Assembly (NCBI GenBank): GCA_050049955.1
Contig: JASFVG010000357.1
Span: 1 to 5,203 of the forward strand
Length of the DNA stretch: 5,203 nt
Direction: 5' to 3'
Source of the DNA: SKLM01 sp050049955
Lineage (GTDB): Bacteria > Chloroflexota > Anaerolineae > B4-G1
In this document: piece after piece, positions 1 through 5,203 of the stretch
Layout of the letters: every line of letters starts with the position of its first letter
How positions within the stretch are numbered: position 1 is the first letter of the stretch
Made by a program: the position numbers and the translations under genes
Notes under the pieces: generated by a model
Seen by the model: only the letters and a program-made list of their open reading frames with translations
Database searches by the model: none
What the model was told of the DNA's origin: nothing

Positions 1-20
1 GATCCGCTAGGTTGAGTTAG

Positions 21-63
21 GTGTGGTCTGGGGCCGTTGCGGCCCCAGACCACACATCTTTTT
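21..63 (+). terminator. GC-rich hairpin plus T-run upstream of dppB (attenuator or intercistronic terminator)
   Basis: Bases 21-35 (GTGTGGTCTGGGGCC) are perfectly complementary to 41-55 (GGCCCCAGACCACAC), giving a 15-bp stem closed by the 5-nt loop GTTGC (36-40). After three bases (ATC) comes TTTTT at 59-63. This is the form of a Rho-independent terminator, with the T-run set slightly away from the stem and broken by a C, so it may be leaky. It ends immediately before the Shine-Dalgarno of the DppB-type permease. All three plus-strand frames have stops within bases 1-20, so an upstream gene could end just before it. In binding-protein transport operons, a hairpin in this position commonly lowers downstream expression or protects the 3' end of the binding-protein message; that role is inferred here. 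It could equally be a full terminator, with a separate promoter too short to recognise. Confidence 0.75.
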
Positions 64-70
64 GGGGAGG
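64..70 (+). promoter_or_regulatory. Ribosome binding site that fixes the GTG start of dppB
   Basis: GGGGAGG lies 5 nt before the GTG at 76-78. It rules out the in-frame TTG at 37, which lies inside the hairpin loop and right stem, and disfavours the ATG at 88, which is 17 nt away. The GTG start gives an N-terminus of LRYMATRF after the initiator Met, matching the usual MLRYxxxRxxxAIP beginning of DppB-type permeases. Confidence 0.8.
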
Positions 71-75
71 ATCCA

Positions 76-1017
76 GTGCTCAGATATATGGCTACTCGGT
101 TTGCGCTTGCGATTCCCACTATGCTGGCGGTGCTGACGCTGGTGTTCTTCGTGGTCCGGGTGATCCCCGGCGATCCGGCCACGGCTGCCCTCGGCGACTA
201 TGCGTCCCAGGAGGCCGTCGACGCCATGCGGGAAAGGATGGGGTTGAACGATCCCCTCTACGTCCAGTACTTTCGGTTTCTGGCAGACCTGGCTCGCGGG
301 GACTTGGGCACGTCTCTGATCACCGGCAAGCCCATCGGCGAGGCGATTATGGCGGTCCTTCCCTACACGCTACAACTGACGCTGTCCGCCGTCGTTGTCG
401 GCGCCCTGCTCGGCGTTCCCATCGGCGTGTACACGGCCGTGAACCGTAACGGCCTTGCGGATTACGTGGGCCGCATTCTCTCCCTGACGGGACTCTCCGT
501 ACCCGCCTTCTACTTGGGCATCCTGATCATGCTCGTCTTCGCCATACAGCTTGGCCTGTTCCCAGCCGTTGGCGGTGGTGATCTGCACGATCTGAAGGAT
601 AACCTACGGCACCTGGTGCTTCCGGCACTGACCCTGGGGTTGATCATGACCGCCTCGGTCGCCCGTCTGACCCGGTCAGCGATGTTGAACGTCCTGCGCG
701 AGCACTATGTTAGAACAGCGCGGGCCAAAGGTATGGAGGAACGAGTGGTCATCGTGGGACACGCCCTGCGGGCAGCCCTGGTGCCGATCGTCTCCATCAT
801 CGGTATCTGGGCCGCCAATCTCATCGCCGACTCGGTACTGACAGAGACGGTATTTGCCCGGCCCGGATTGGGCAAGATGCTGGTGGGCGCCATTATGCAG
901 CGCGATTATACGGCCCTGCAATCCGTCATGGTCGTATACACCGTCTTCATCGTCGTCATCAACCTGATCACCGACGTGATATATAGCATTGTCGATCCTC
1001 GGATAACGAGGGAGTGA
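76..1017 (+). CDS. dppB: DppB-type ABC transporter permease (peptide/nickel family)
   Basis: This is one of the two inner-membrane channel subunits of a peptide/nickel-class ABC importer, which moves substrate handed over by an extracytoplasmic binding protein. The protein is 313 aa from GTG, a normal length for the family. TM1 is at about residues 11-29 and runs into the hallmark RVIPGDPA (28-35). A soluble N-terminal segment with MGLNDPLYVQYFRF (55-68) and GDLGTS (75-80) follows. The remaining membrane helices are at about 98-122, 133-158, 178-197, 235-255 and 281-303. The cytoplasmic EAA loop that docks on the ATPase is at 209-237, with YVRTARAKG and the closing VP. ARPGLGKMLV (261-270) and the C-terminal DPRI (307-310) are also typical. 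It is followed 8 bp later by the second permease. The family assignment is firm. The transported substrate (di- or oligopeptide, opine, nickel, glutathione or sugar oligomer) cannot be read from this subunit. Confidence 0.95.
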   Translation: MLRYMATRFALAIPTMLAVLTLVFFVVRVIPGDPATAALGDYASQEAVDAMRERMGLNDPLYVQYFRFLADLARGDLGTSLITGKPIGEAIMAVLPYTLQLTLSAVVVGALLGVPIGVYTAVNRNGLADYVGRILSLTGLSVPAFYLGILIMLVFAIQLGLFPAVGGGDLHDLKDNLRHLVLPALTLGLIMTASVARLTRSAMLNVLREHYVRTARAKGMEERVVIVGHALRAALVPIVSIIGIWAANLIADSVLTETVFARPGLGKMLVGAIMQRDYTALQSVMVVYTVFIVVINLITDVIYSIVDPRITRE

Positions 1018-1020
1018 GGT
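1016..1020 (+). promoter_or_regulatory. Ribosome binding site selecting the ATG 1026 start of dppC
   Basis: GAGGT, overlapping the dppB stop codon (TGA 1015-1017), sits 5 nt before ATG 1026-1028. The in-frame GTG at 1014 overlaps the dppB stop as GTGA, but the purine run GAGGGA (1008-1013) abuts it with no spacer. The ATG is therefore preferred, and the GTG would add only four residues. Confidence 0.65.
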
Positions 1021-1025
1021 ACAGG

Positions 1026-1952
1026 ATGAGCCAGAAAGCTACTGCCCAGTCGGTACCCACGGTCCAGGTGCGGAGCCAGCGGAAACGTATGTGGCAGACC
1101 TTTCTCAGCAACAGGACAACGATCGTGGGTCTCATCTTGGTCTTGTTGATCATCCTCATGGCCATCTTTGCCGATGACTGGTTCATTGCAGTCTTTCAAG
1201 GGCGAGAGGCCGAACCGCTGCTAGCGCCCCACAGTCCTATTGCACAAGACACACGCAATCGCCTGGCTGCTCCTAGCAGGGTACACCCTATGGGATTGGA
1301 CTCCTACGGCCGGGACATCCTATCCCGGATTCTGTATGGAGCCAGGGTCTCGCTCCTCGTCGGCACCTGCTCCGTCGTGCTGGGAGGCGCATTGGGCACG
1401 CTCATGGGGCTTATCGCCGGATACTTGGGGGGCACCGTTGAGAATCTCCTCATGAGGGCGGTGGACGTATTGATGGCTTTCCCCAGCCTGATCATGGGCC
1501 TGATGGTGCTGGCCGTGCTAGGAGCGGGGCTGGGGAAGATGATCCTGGCCATAGGGATCGTCCTCGCGCCCACATTCGCCCGCGTCGGGCACAGTGCGAC
1601 CCTGGCGATCAAAGAGAACGAGTACGTGGAAGTAGCCAGGTCCCTTGGCGCGGGTCAATTCAGGATCATCCGCACCCACGTCTTGCCCAACATCCTGGGC
1701 GAAATCGTGGTGCTGGCCAGTATCTGGACAGCGACGGCCATCCGCGTGGAAGCTAACCTGAGTTTCATCGGGCTCGGTATCTCGCCGCCCACGCCAGCCT
1801 GGGGCACGATGATCAGGGAGGGCACGCAACACCTGGGTCACTCGCCCTGGGTCTCTCTCTTCCCCGGCCTGGCCATCCTGGTCACCGTCCTTGCCTTCAA
1901 CCTGGCAGGCGATGGCCTGCGCGATATCCTGGACCCGCGACTGCAGCAGTAG
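1026..1952 (+). CDS. dppC: DppC-type ABC transporter permease (peptide/nickel family)
   Basis: This is the partner membrane subunit of the DppB-type permease. It has 308 aa from ATG 1026, a usual length. A basic cytoplasmic N-terminus (RSQRKRMW, 16-23) leads into TM1 at about 32-49, the OppC-type N-terminal segment. A periplasmic stretch follows, with the family motif HPMGLDSYGRDILSRILYGA (87-106). TM2 lies at about 108-134, with further helices to about 292. The EAA loop contacting the ATPase is at 199-222 (EYVEVARSLGAG ending in HVLPN). NLSFIGLGISPPTPAWG (244-260) and the terminal GDGLRDILDPRLQQ (295-308) are classic for DppC/OppC/NikC. Unlike some DppC proteins, it has no extended N-terminal domain. 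The next gene starts 15 bp downstream, so co-transcription and probably translational coupling are expected. Substrate specificity is not visible. Confidence 0.95.
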   Translation: MSQKATAQSVPTVQVRSQRKRMWQTFLSNRTTIVGLILVLLIILMAIFADDWFIAVFQGREAEPLLAPHSPIAQDTRNRLAAPSRVHPMGLDSYGRDILSRILYGARVSLLVGTCSVVLGGALGTLMGLIAGYLGGTVENLLMRAVDVLMAFPSLIMGLMVLAVLGAGLGKMILAIGIVLAPTFARVGHSATLAIKENEYVEVARSLGAGQFRIIRTHVLPNILGEIVVLASIWTATAIRVEANLSFIGLGISPPTPAWGTMIREGTQHLGHSPWVSLFPGLAILVTVLAFNLAGDGLRDILDPRLQQ

Positions 1953-1967
1953 CGAGGAGCGACACCC

Positions 1968-3014
1968 ATGCCTGAAGAAACCCAAGTTCTGTGGCTGAGC
2001 CAGAAGGATGTCATAGCGGCTGGTGGTCTGGACATGGCAGCCACTGTCAACGATGTCGAGGAGGTGTTTCGGCTTCACTCCCTCGCCGACTACGCCTTGC
2101 CGCGAAAGGTGTCGCTCGAGTGGAGTTGGGTCGACACGCCAGAAGGGGAACAGCGAAACCACCTCAACCTGATGTCGGGCTACGTCGGCGGCCAGCTCAA
2201 CGCCGCCGGCTTCAAGGCCATTGCCAGTTTCCCCCGCAATCCCTTCAGATGGAATCTGCCGCGCGCCTCCGCGCTCATCGTTCTTCACGACACCGAGGTG
2301 GGCCTGCCACTGGCCGTGATGGACGGCACGCTGATCAGCGCCATGCGCACCGGCGCTGTCAGCGGGGTGGGGGCGAAATACCTGGCTCGGGAGGATGTCA
2401 CCCGGGTCGGGCTCATCGGCGCCGGTGTGCAGTGCCGAACACAGCTCATGGCGCTTCAGGTGGCAAGGCCAGGCATCGAACAGGCTAGCGTCTATGACAT
2501 CCGTCGCGACCGGGCAGAGAGACTTGCCGCTGAGATGAGCGAACGCCTTGGCCTGGACATCCGCGTGGCCGACAGCGCCGAGGAAGCGTGTCGCCAGGCC
2601 GAGATCCTCGTCACCGCCACGACCAACGTCACCCGCCCCATCGTCCACGATGGCTGGCTCATGCCAGGCACCTACTATGCCCACGTCTCCTCGTACGAAT
2701 GTGAGTACGACGTGATTCGCCATGCGGACAAGGTGTTGGTCGACGACTGGGACCTGGTCAAGAACCGGATGTACTCGACCGTGGCTCTGATGTGGCGCGA
2801 CGGTGAGTTCGCCGACGATGACCTCTATGCCGAGTTCGGTGAGGTGGTCGGCGGCCACAAGCCGGGGCGGGAAAACGAGCGGGAAGTGATCATCTTCAGC
2901 CCCATCGGACTGGCTCTCCACGATGTGGCGGTCGCCCATCGCGTGTTCCGAACAGCACAGACCAAAGGGATCGGACAGCGGGTGACCCTTTGGGACAGCC
3001 CCCTGTGGCTATAG
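1968..3014 (+). CDS. Ornithine cyclodeaminase/mu-crystallin family protein (NAD(P)-dependent, substrate unknown)
   Basis: The 348-aa protein starts at ATG 1968 with GAGGAG (1954-1959) 8 nt upstream. Family features in order: R46 in LPRK, K83 in GFKAI and R127 in SAMRTGAVSG, matching the substrate-binding Arg/Lys residues of the family; a Rossmann motif GLIGAGVQCRTQL (148-160); an acidic D177 after the second strand (VYDIRRDR), which favours NAD over NADP; the stretch DKVLVDDW (254-261); and a C-terminal segment with GEVVGGHKPGR (291-301) and IGLALHDVAVAH (313-324). Known members include ornithine cyclodeaminase, archaeal alanine dehydrogenase, SbnB-type dehydrogenases and ketimine reductases, all soluble and acting on amino acids or imines. 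The loop that carries the catalytic Asp in true ornithine cyclodeaminase (GGDxPGKxEL) is about three residues shorter here and reads HVSSYECEYD (239-248), so cyclodeaminase activity is doubtful. The N-terminus (WLSQKDVIAAGGLDM) recalls, from memory, a branch annotated as 'tyramine oxidase subunit B'. The location between permease and ATPase genes suggests it processes the imported compound. Confidence 0.88.
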   Translation: MPEETQVLWLSQKDVIAAGGLDMAATVNDVEEVFRLHSLADYALPRKVSLEWSWVDTPEGEQRNHLNLMSGYVGGQLNAAGFKAIASFPRNPFRWNLPRASALIVLHDTEVGLPLAVMDGTLISAMRTGAVSGVGAKYLAREDVTRVGLIGAGVQCRTQLMALQVARPGIEQASVYDIRRDRAERLAAEMSERLGLDIRVADSAEEACRQAEILVTATTNVTRPIVHDGWLMPGTYYAHVSSYECEYDVIRHADKVLVDDWDLVKNRMYSTVALMWRDGEFADDDLYAEFGEVVGGHKPGRENEREVIIFSPIGLALHDVAVAHRVFRTAQTKGIGQRVTLWDSPLWL

Positions 3015-3051
3015 CTGCCCGGCCCGCAAGGCAGTCAAAGGAGGACTTCTG

Positions 3052-4041
3052 ATGCCAGAACCTCTGCTGGAAGTGAAGGGCCTTGAAACTCGGTTCTTCA
3101 CCGCGGATGGGGTCGTCAAGGCGGTCAACGGCATTTCTTACACCCTGGACCGGGGGGAGATCCTGGCCATCGTGGGCGAAAGTGGCTGTGGCAAGAGCGT
3201 GGGCGTCATGTCGTTCATCCGCTTGATCCCTGAGCCGCCGGGAAAGGTCACCGCCGGTGAGGCGATCTTTGAGGGCCAGGATCTACTCAAGATGGACCGG
3301 GAGAAGATCCGGAAGGTCCGAGGAAAGCACATCGCCATGATCTTCCAGGACCCGATGACATCGCTCAACCCGGTGTTGACCATCGGCCACCAGATCATGG
3401 AGGCGCTGAAGCTACACCTGGACATGGACAAGGAGCAGGCCCGAAACCGGACCATAGAACTGCTGGAACTGGTCAACATCCCAGAAGCGGCGGCCCGCAT
3501 CGACGACTTTCCGCACCAGTTCTCCGGCGGTATGCGCCAGCGAGCCATGATCGCGATGGCGCTATCCTGTGATCCCAAACTGCTGATCGCGGACGAACCA
3601 ACGACGGCCCTCGATGTCACCATTCAGGCCCAGATCGTGAAACTGGTCAAACGCCTGCGCGATGAGCTCGGGATGGCCATCATCTGGATCACCCACGACC
3701 TGGGAGTCGTGGCCGGTTTCGCGGAGCGGGTGGTGGTGATGTACGCCGGGTCGATCGTCGAGGAGGCGGCGGTAGAGGATCTGTATGGAAATCCGGCCCA
3801 CCCCTACACCGTAGGCCTGTTGGGCTCGCTGCCGCGCCTCGACATGCTGCGCGAGGATCCGCTGACGTCGATTGACGGCATGCCCCCGGATTTGATCGCC
3901 CTGCCGCCGGGATGCCCGTTCGCTGCCCGTTGCAGCCTTGCGATTGACATCTGTCTTAAGGAGAAGCCGCCGCTGCAGGTTGTAGCGGACGGCCACAGAG
4001 CGGCGTGCTGGTTGGACCTAAGCACCGGGAGGCAGCGATGA
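3052..4041 (+). CDS. dppD: DppD-type ABC transporter ATP-binding protein
   Basis: This is a cytoplasmic ATPase subunit that powers the importer, expected to pair with the DppF-type protein encoded next. It starts at ATG 3052 behind a very strong AAAGGAGG (3037-3044, 7-nt spacer) and has 329 aa, a typical length. Walker A is GESGCGKS (42-49), the Q-loop is FQDPMTSLNP (98-107, Q99), the signature is FSGGMRQR (157-164), Walker B is LLIADEPTTALD (177-188, catalytic E182), and the switch histidine is H215 in WITHDLG. All catalytic elements look intact. The C-terminal oligopeptide-transporter domain includes NPAHPYTVGLLGSLPR (247-262) and four cysteines at 288, 294, 301 and 319 (spacing x5, x6, x17). 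In this family such cysteines bind a 4Fe-4S cluster. The GGM signature rather than GGQ is the usual DppD/OppD form. The 37-bp gap before it is the longest inside the operon, but the reading order argues for one transcript. Confidence 0.96.
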   Translation: MPEPLLEVKGLETRFFTADGVVKAVNGISYTLDRGEILAIVGESGCGKSVGVMSFIRLIPEPPGKVTAGEAIFEGQDLLKMDREKIRKVRGKHIAMIFQDPMTSLNPVLTIGHQIMEALKLHLDMDKEQARNRTIELLELVNIPEAAARIDDFPHQFSGGMRQRAMIAMALSCDPKLLIADEPTTALDVTIQAQIVKLVKRLRDELGMAIIWITHDLGVVAGFAERVVVMYAGSIVEEAAVEDLYGNPAHPYTVGLLGSLPRLDMLREDPLTSIDGMPPDLIALPPGCPFAARCSLAIDICLKEKPPLQVVADGHRAACWLDLSTGRQR

Positions 4042-5027
4042 GCGTCGAAGCAGGCAATGAGGTCCTGGTGCGGGTTGAAGGATTGAAGAAGCACTTCCCC
4101 ATCACCCGCGGCATGGTGTTCAAGCGCCAGATCGGAAACGTCCGCGCAGTCGACGGCGTCTCGTTTGAGGTCTATCGGGGCGAGACGTTGGGTTTGGTCG
4201 GGGAGAGCGGTTGCGGCAAGTCAACCACCGGTCGAACCATTCTCCAGCTCCACCGGCCGACGGCGGGCGACGTCCACTTCGAGGGCATCAATCTCGCCGA
4301 GCTCAAGGGCCGTGAGCTAAATCAGATGCGACGCCGAATGCAGATGATCTTCCAGGACCCATACGCATCGCTCGACCCCCGGATGACCGTGGGTACCATC
4401 GTCAGCGAGCCAATCGATATCCACGGCACCCATACCGGCAAGGCGCGTCAGGAGCGCGTCCAGGAATTGCTTGACCTAGTCGGGTTGAACCCCTACTTCG
4501 TGAGCCGCTATCCGCACGAGTTCTCAGGCGGCCAGCGCCAGCGCATCGGCATAGCTCGCGCATTGGCTTTGCAGCCCGACTTCATCATCTGCGACGAGCC
4601 CATCTCTGCCCTCGACGTGTCCATTCAGGCACAGGTGGTCAACTTGCTCCAGGACCTGCAGCAGCGCTTCGGCCTGACCTACCTGTTCATTGCCCACGAC
4701 CTGAGCATGGTTCGCTACATAAGCGACCGCATGGCCGTCATGTATCTCGGCAAGATCGTCGAGTTGGCTGACCGGGTTCGGCTCTACGAGGACCCGCAGC
4801 ATCCCTACACCCAGGCCCTCATCTCGGCCGTACCGATTCCAGACCCGGTTGCCGACGCCAAACGCCAGGAGATCATTCTGGAAGGTGAGGTCCCCAGCCC
4901 CGCCAATCCGCCCAAGGGGTGCAACTTCAGCACCCGCTGTCCTCATGTGATGGACGTTTGCCTGGAGGCGGAACCGGAGTTCAAGGACATTGGCGACGGT
5001 CACCGGGTGGCCTGCTTCCTGTTCTAG
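4038..5027 (+). CDS. dppF: DppF-type ABC transporter ATP-binding protein
   Basis: This is the second nucleotide-binding subunit of the importer. Its ATG at 4038 overlaps the dppD stop as ATGA, with GGGAGG (4027-4032) 5 nt upstream, so the two ATPases are probably translationally coupled and made in equal amounts. The 329-aa protein has KKHFPITRG (17-25) and an insert-bearing first strand (VFKRQIGNVRAVDGV) typical of DppF/OppF. Walker A is GESGCGKS (55-62), the Q-loop is FQDPYASLDPRM (105-116, Q106), the signature is FSGGQRQR (162-169), Walker B is FIICDEPISALD (182-193, E187), and the H-loop is H220 in IAHDLS. DPQHPYTQALISAVP (252-266) and GEVPSPANPPKGC (283-295) mark the C-terminal domain. 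Cysteines at 295, 301, 308 and 326 have the same x5, x6, x17 spacing as in DppD and probably hold a 4Fe-4S cluster. An upstream in-frame TTG at 4005 would extend it into dppD, but nothing supports that start. Confidence 0.96.
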   Translation: MSVEAGNEVLVRVEGLKKHFPITRGMVFKRQIGNVRAVDGVSFEVYRGETLGLVGESGCGKSTTGRTILQLHRPTAGDVHFEGINLAELKGRELNQMRRRMQMIFQDPYASLDPRMTVGTIVSEPIDIHGTHTGKARQERVQELLDLVGLNPYFVSRYPHEFSGGQRQRIGIARALALQPDFIICDEPISALDVSIQAQVVNLLQDLQQRFGLTYLFIAHDLSMVRYISDRMAVMYLGKIVELADRVRLYEDPQHPYTQALISAVPIPDPVADAKRQEIILEGEVPSPANPPKGCNFSTRCPHVMDVCLEAEPEFKDIGDGHRVACFLF

Positions 5028-5117
5028 GACCCCGTACCCGTCTTGCCGCGGAGAGGGGCACTCGACCCGAGGCCCTGGTCGACAGAGTGTGCCGCGCGGT
5101 GCAAAGAGGAGGTAGTC
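5028..5117 (+). other. dppF-usp intergenic region with an imperfect hairpin
   Basis: This is a 90-bp gap. Bases 5057-5067 (GGCACTCGACC) can pair imperfectly with 5077-5093: GACC with GGTC, CTC with GAG and GGCA with TGCC, with bulges on the right arm. The outer flanks TTGC (5043-5046) and GCAA (5101-5104) could extend it. No T-run follows, so it is not a convincing Rho-independent terminator. No pair of -35 and -10 boxes stands out. The region ends with the Shine-Dalgarno of the next gene. Whether the stress-protein gene belongs to the transporter transcript is therefore undecided. Confidence 0.35.
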
Positions 5118-5203
5118 ATGTTCCGAAAAGTGCTGGTCCCTTTGGATGGTTCGGAGATGGCCGAGGTTGTCCTGCCATACGTAGAGAACATTGGGGCATG
5201 CTA
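5118..5203 (+). CDS. Universal stress protein UspA family, N-terminal fragment (cut by window end)
   Basis: Only the first 28 codons and two further bases are present. The start is ATG 5118 behind AGAGGAGG (5105-5112, 5-nt spacer). The translation opens MFRKVLVPLDGSEMAE and continues to LPYVENIGAC. This is the first strand and first helix of the Usp fold, with the conserved LVPLDGSE where the Asp contacts adenine in ATP-binding members. The ATP-binding GxGxxGxxxxGS motif would lie near the C-terminus, outside the window, so nucleotide binding cannot be judged, nor whether there are one or two Usp domains. Usp proteins are small cytoplasmic stress or metabolic-state proteins. A link to the importer is not shown beyond same-strand adjacency. 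Confidence 0.85.
   Translation, partial: MFRKVLVPLDGSEMAEVVLPYVENIGAC

Noticed and set aside
21..449. Plus-strand open frame overlapping the hairpin and the start of dppB
   Set aside because: Its start lies in the hairpin stem without an RBS, and the product is Arg/Gly-rich out-of-frame translation of dppB.
1014..1016. GTG start for dppC overlapping the dppB stop (GTGA)
   Set aside because: The purine-rich run directly abuts the GTG with no spacer, whereas ATG 1026 has GAGGT at a proper 5-nt distance. The GTG would add only four residues.
1518..2939. A 473-codon open frame on the minus strand across dppC and the OCD-family gene
   Set aside because: It is exactly in register with the sense codons of both genes, which share a frame. 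In that register an antisense stop appears only where the sense strand uses TTA, CTA or TCA, codons that are rare in GC-rich genes. The translation has no recognisable domain and the sense proteins are unmistakable.
3015..3034. Small inverted repeat CTGCC...GGCAG between the OCD-family gene and dppD
   Set aside because: A 5-bp stem with a 10-nt loop and no T-run is expected by chance in GC-rich DNA and is too weak to call a terminator.
3138..3623. Minus-strand open frame inside dppD
   Set aside because: Shadow of a strongly conserved ATPase gene; its product is low-complexity Ser/Arg-rich sequence with no recognisable domain.
4524..5003. Minus-strand open frame inside dppF
   Set aside because: Antisense to the signature, Walker B and cysteine regions of dppF, whose protein sequence is clearly the one under selection. 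No domain is recognisable in the antisense product.
5028..5117. A promoter for the usp gene in the dppF-usp gap
   Set aside because: No -35/-10 pair with suitable spacing could be picked out by eye in this GC-rich gap.
1..5203. A previously undescribed defence, mobile or RNA-guided system
   Set aside because: All six coding regions belong to well-known families. No direct-repeat arrays, transposase remnants, attachment sites or RNA genes were found. The only structural elements are the hairpins described.

Overview
The window is a compact, GC-rich (about 60% by eye), one-direction bacterial operon segment. It encodes the membrane and ATPase parts of a peptide/nickel-family (Dpp/Opp) ABC importer, with an ornithine cyclodeaminase/mu-crystallin family enzyme inserted between the permease pair and the ATPase pair. 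The organism cannot be fixed from the sequence. The truncated universal stress protein at the right edge, which begins MFRKVLVPLDGSE and continues with a LPYVE-type segment, together with the dipeptide-transporter context, resembles Chloroflexota (Anaerolineae/Dehalococcoidia-like) genomes. This is an impression from memory, not a demonstrated assignment.

Layout, all on the plus strand: (1) bases 1-75 are the tail of an intergenic region. They carry a perfect 15-bp GC-rich hairpin (21-55) followed by a T5 run (59-63) and a strong Shine-Dalgarno (64-70). (2) 76-1017 is the DppB-type permease, starting at GTG. (3) 1026-1952 is the DppC-type permease. (4) 1968-3014 is the ornithine cyclodeaminase/mu-crystallin family NAD(P)-binding protein. 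(5) 3052-4041 is the DppD-type ATPase. (6) 4038-5027 is the DppF-type ATPase, overlapping dppD by ATGA. (7) 5028-5117 is a 90-bp gap with an imperfect hairpin but no clear terminator. (8) 5118 to the window end is the first 28 codons of a UspA-family protein.

How they work together: DppB and DppC form the transmembrane channel, and DppD and DppF form the nucleotide-binding heterodimer, each with a four-cysteine C-terminal motif expected to hold an iron-sulfur cluster. The solute-binding protein that would deliver substrate is not in the window; the likeliest place is just upstream of the hairpin. A hairpin there is what one expects when a binding-protein gene is expressed more strongly than the permease genes behind it. 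The enzyme inside the operon suggests that the imported compound, or an amino acid released from it, is metabolised by that enzyme. Its substrate is open, because the active-site loop differs from true ornithine cyclodeaminases.

No mobile element, CRISPR array, RNA gene, frameshift or clearly novel multi-gene system was seen. The points most worth a second look are the operon-internal enzyme with its altered catalytic loop and the hairpin ahead of dppB.
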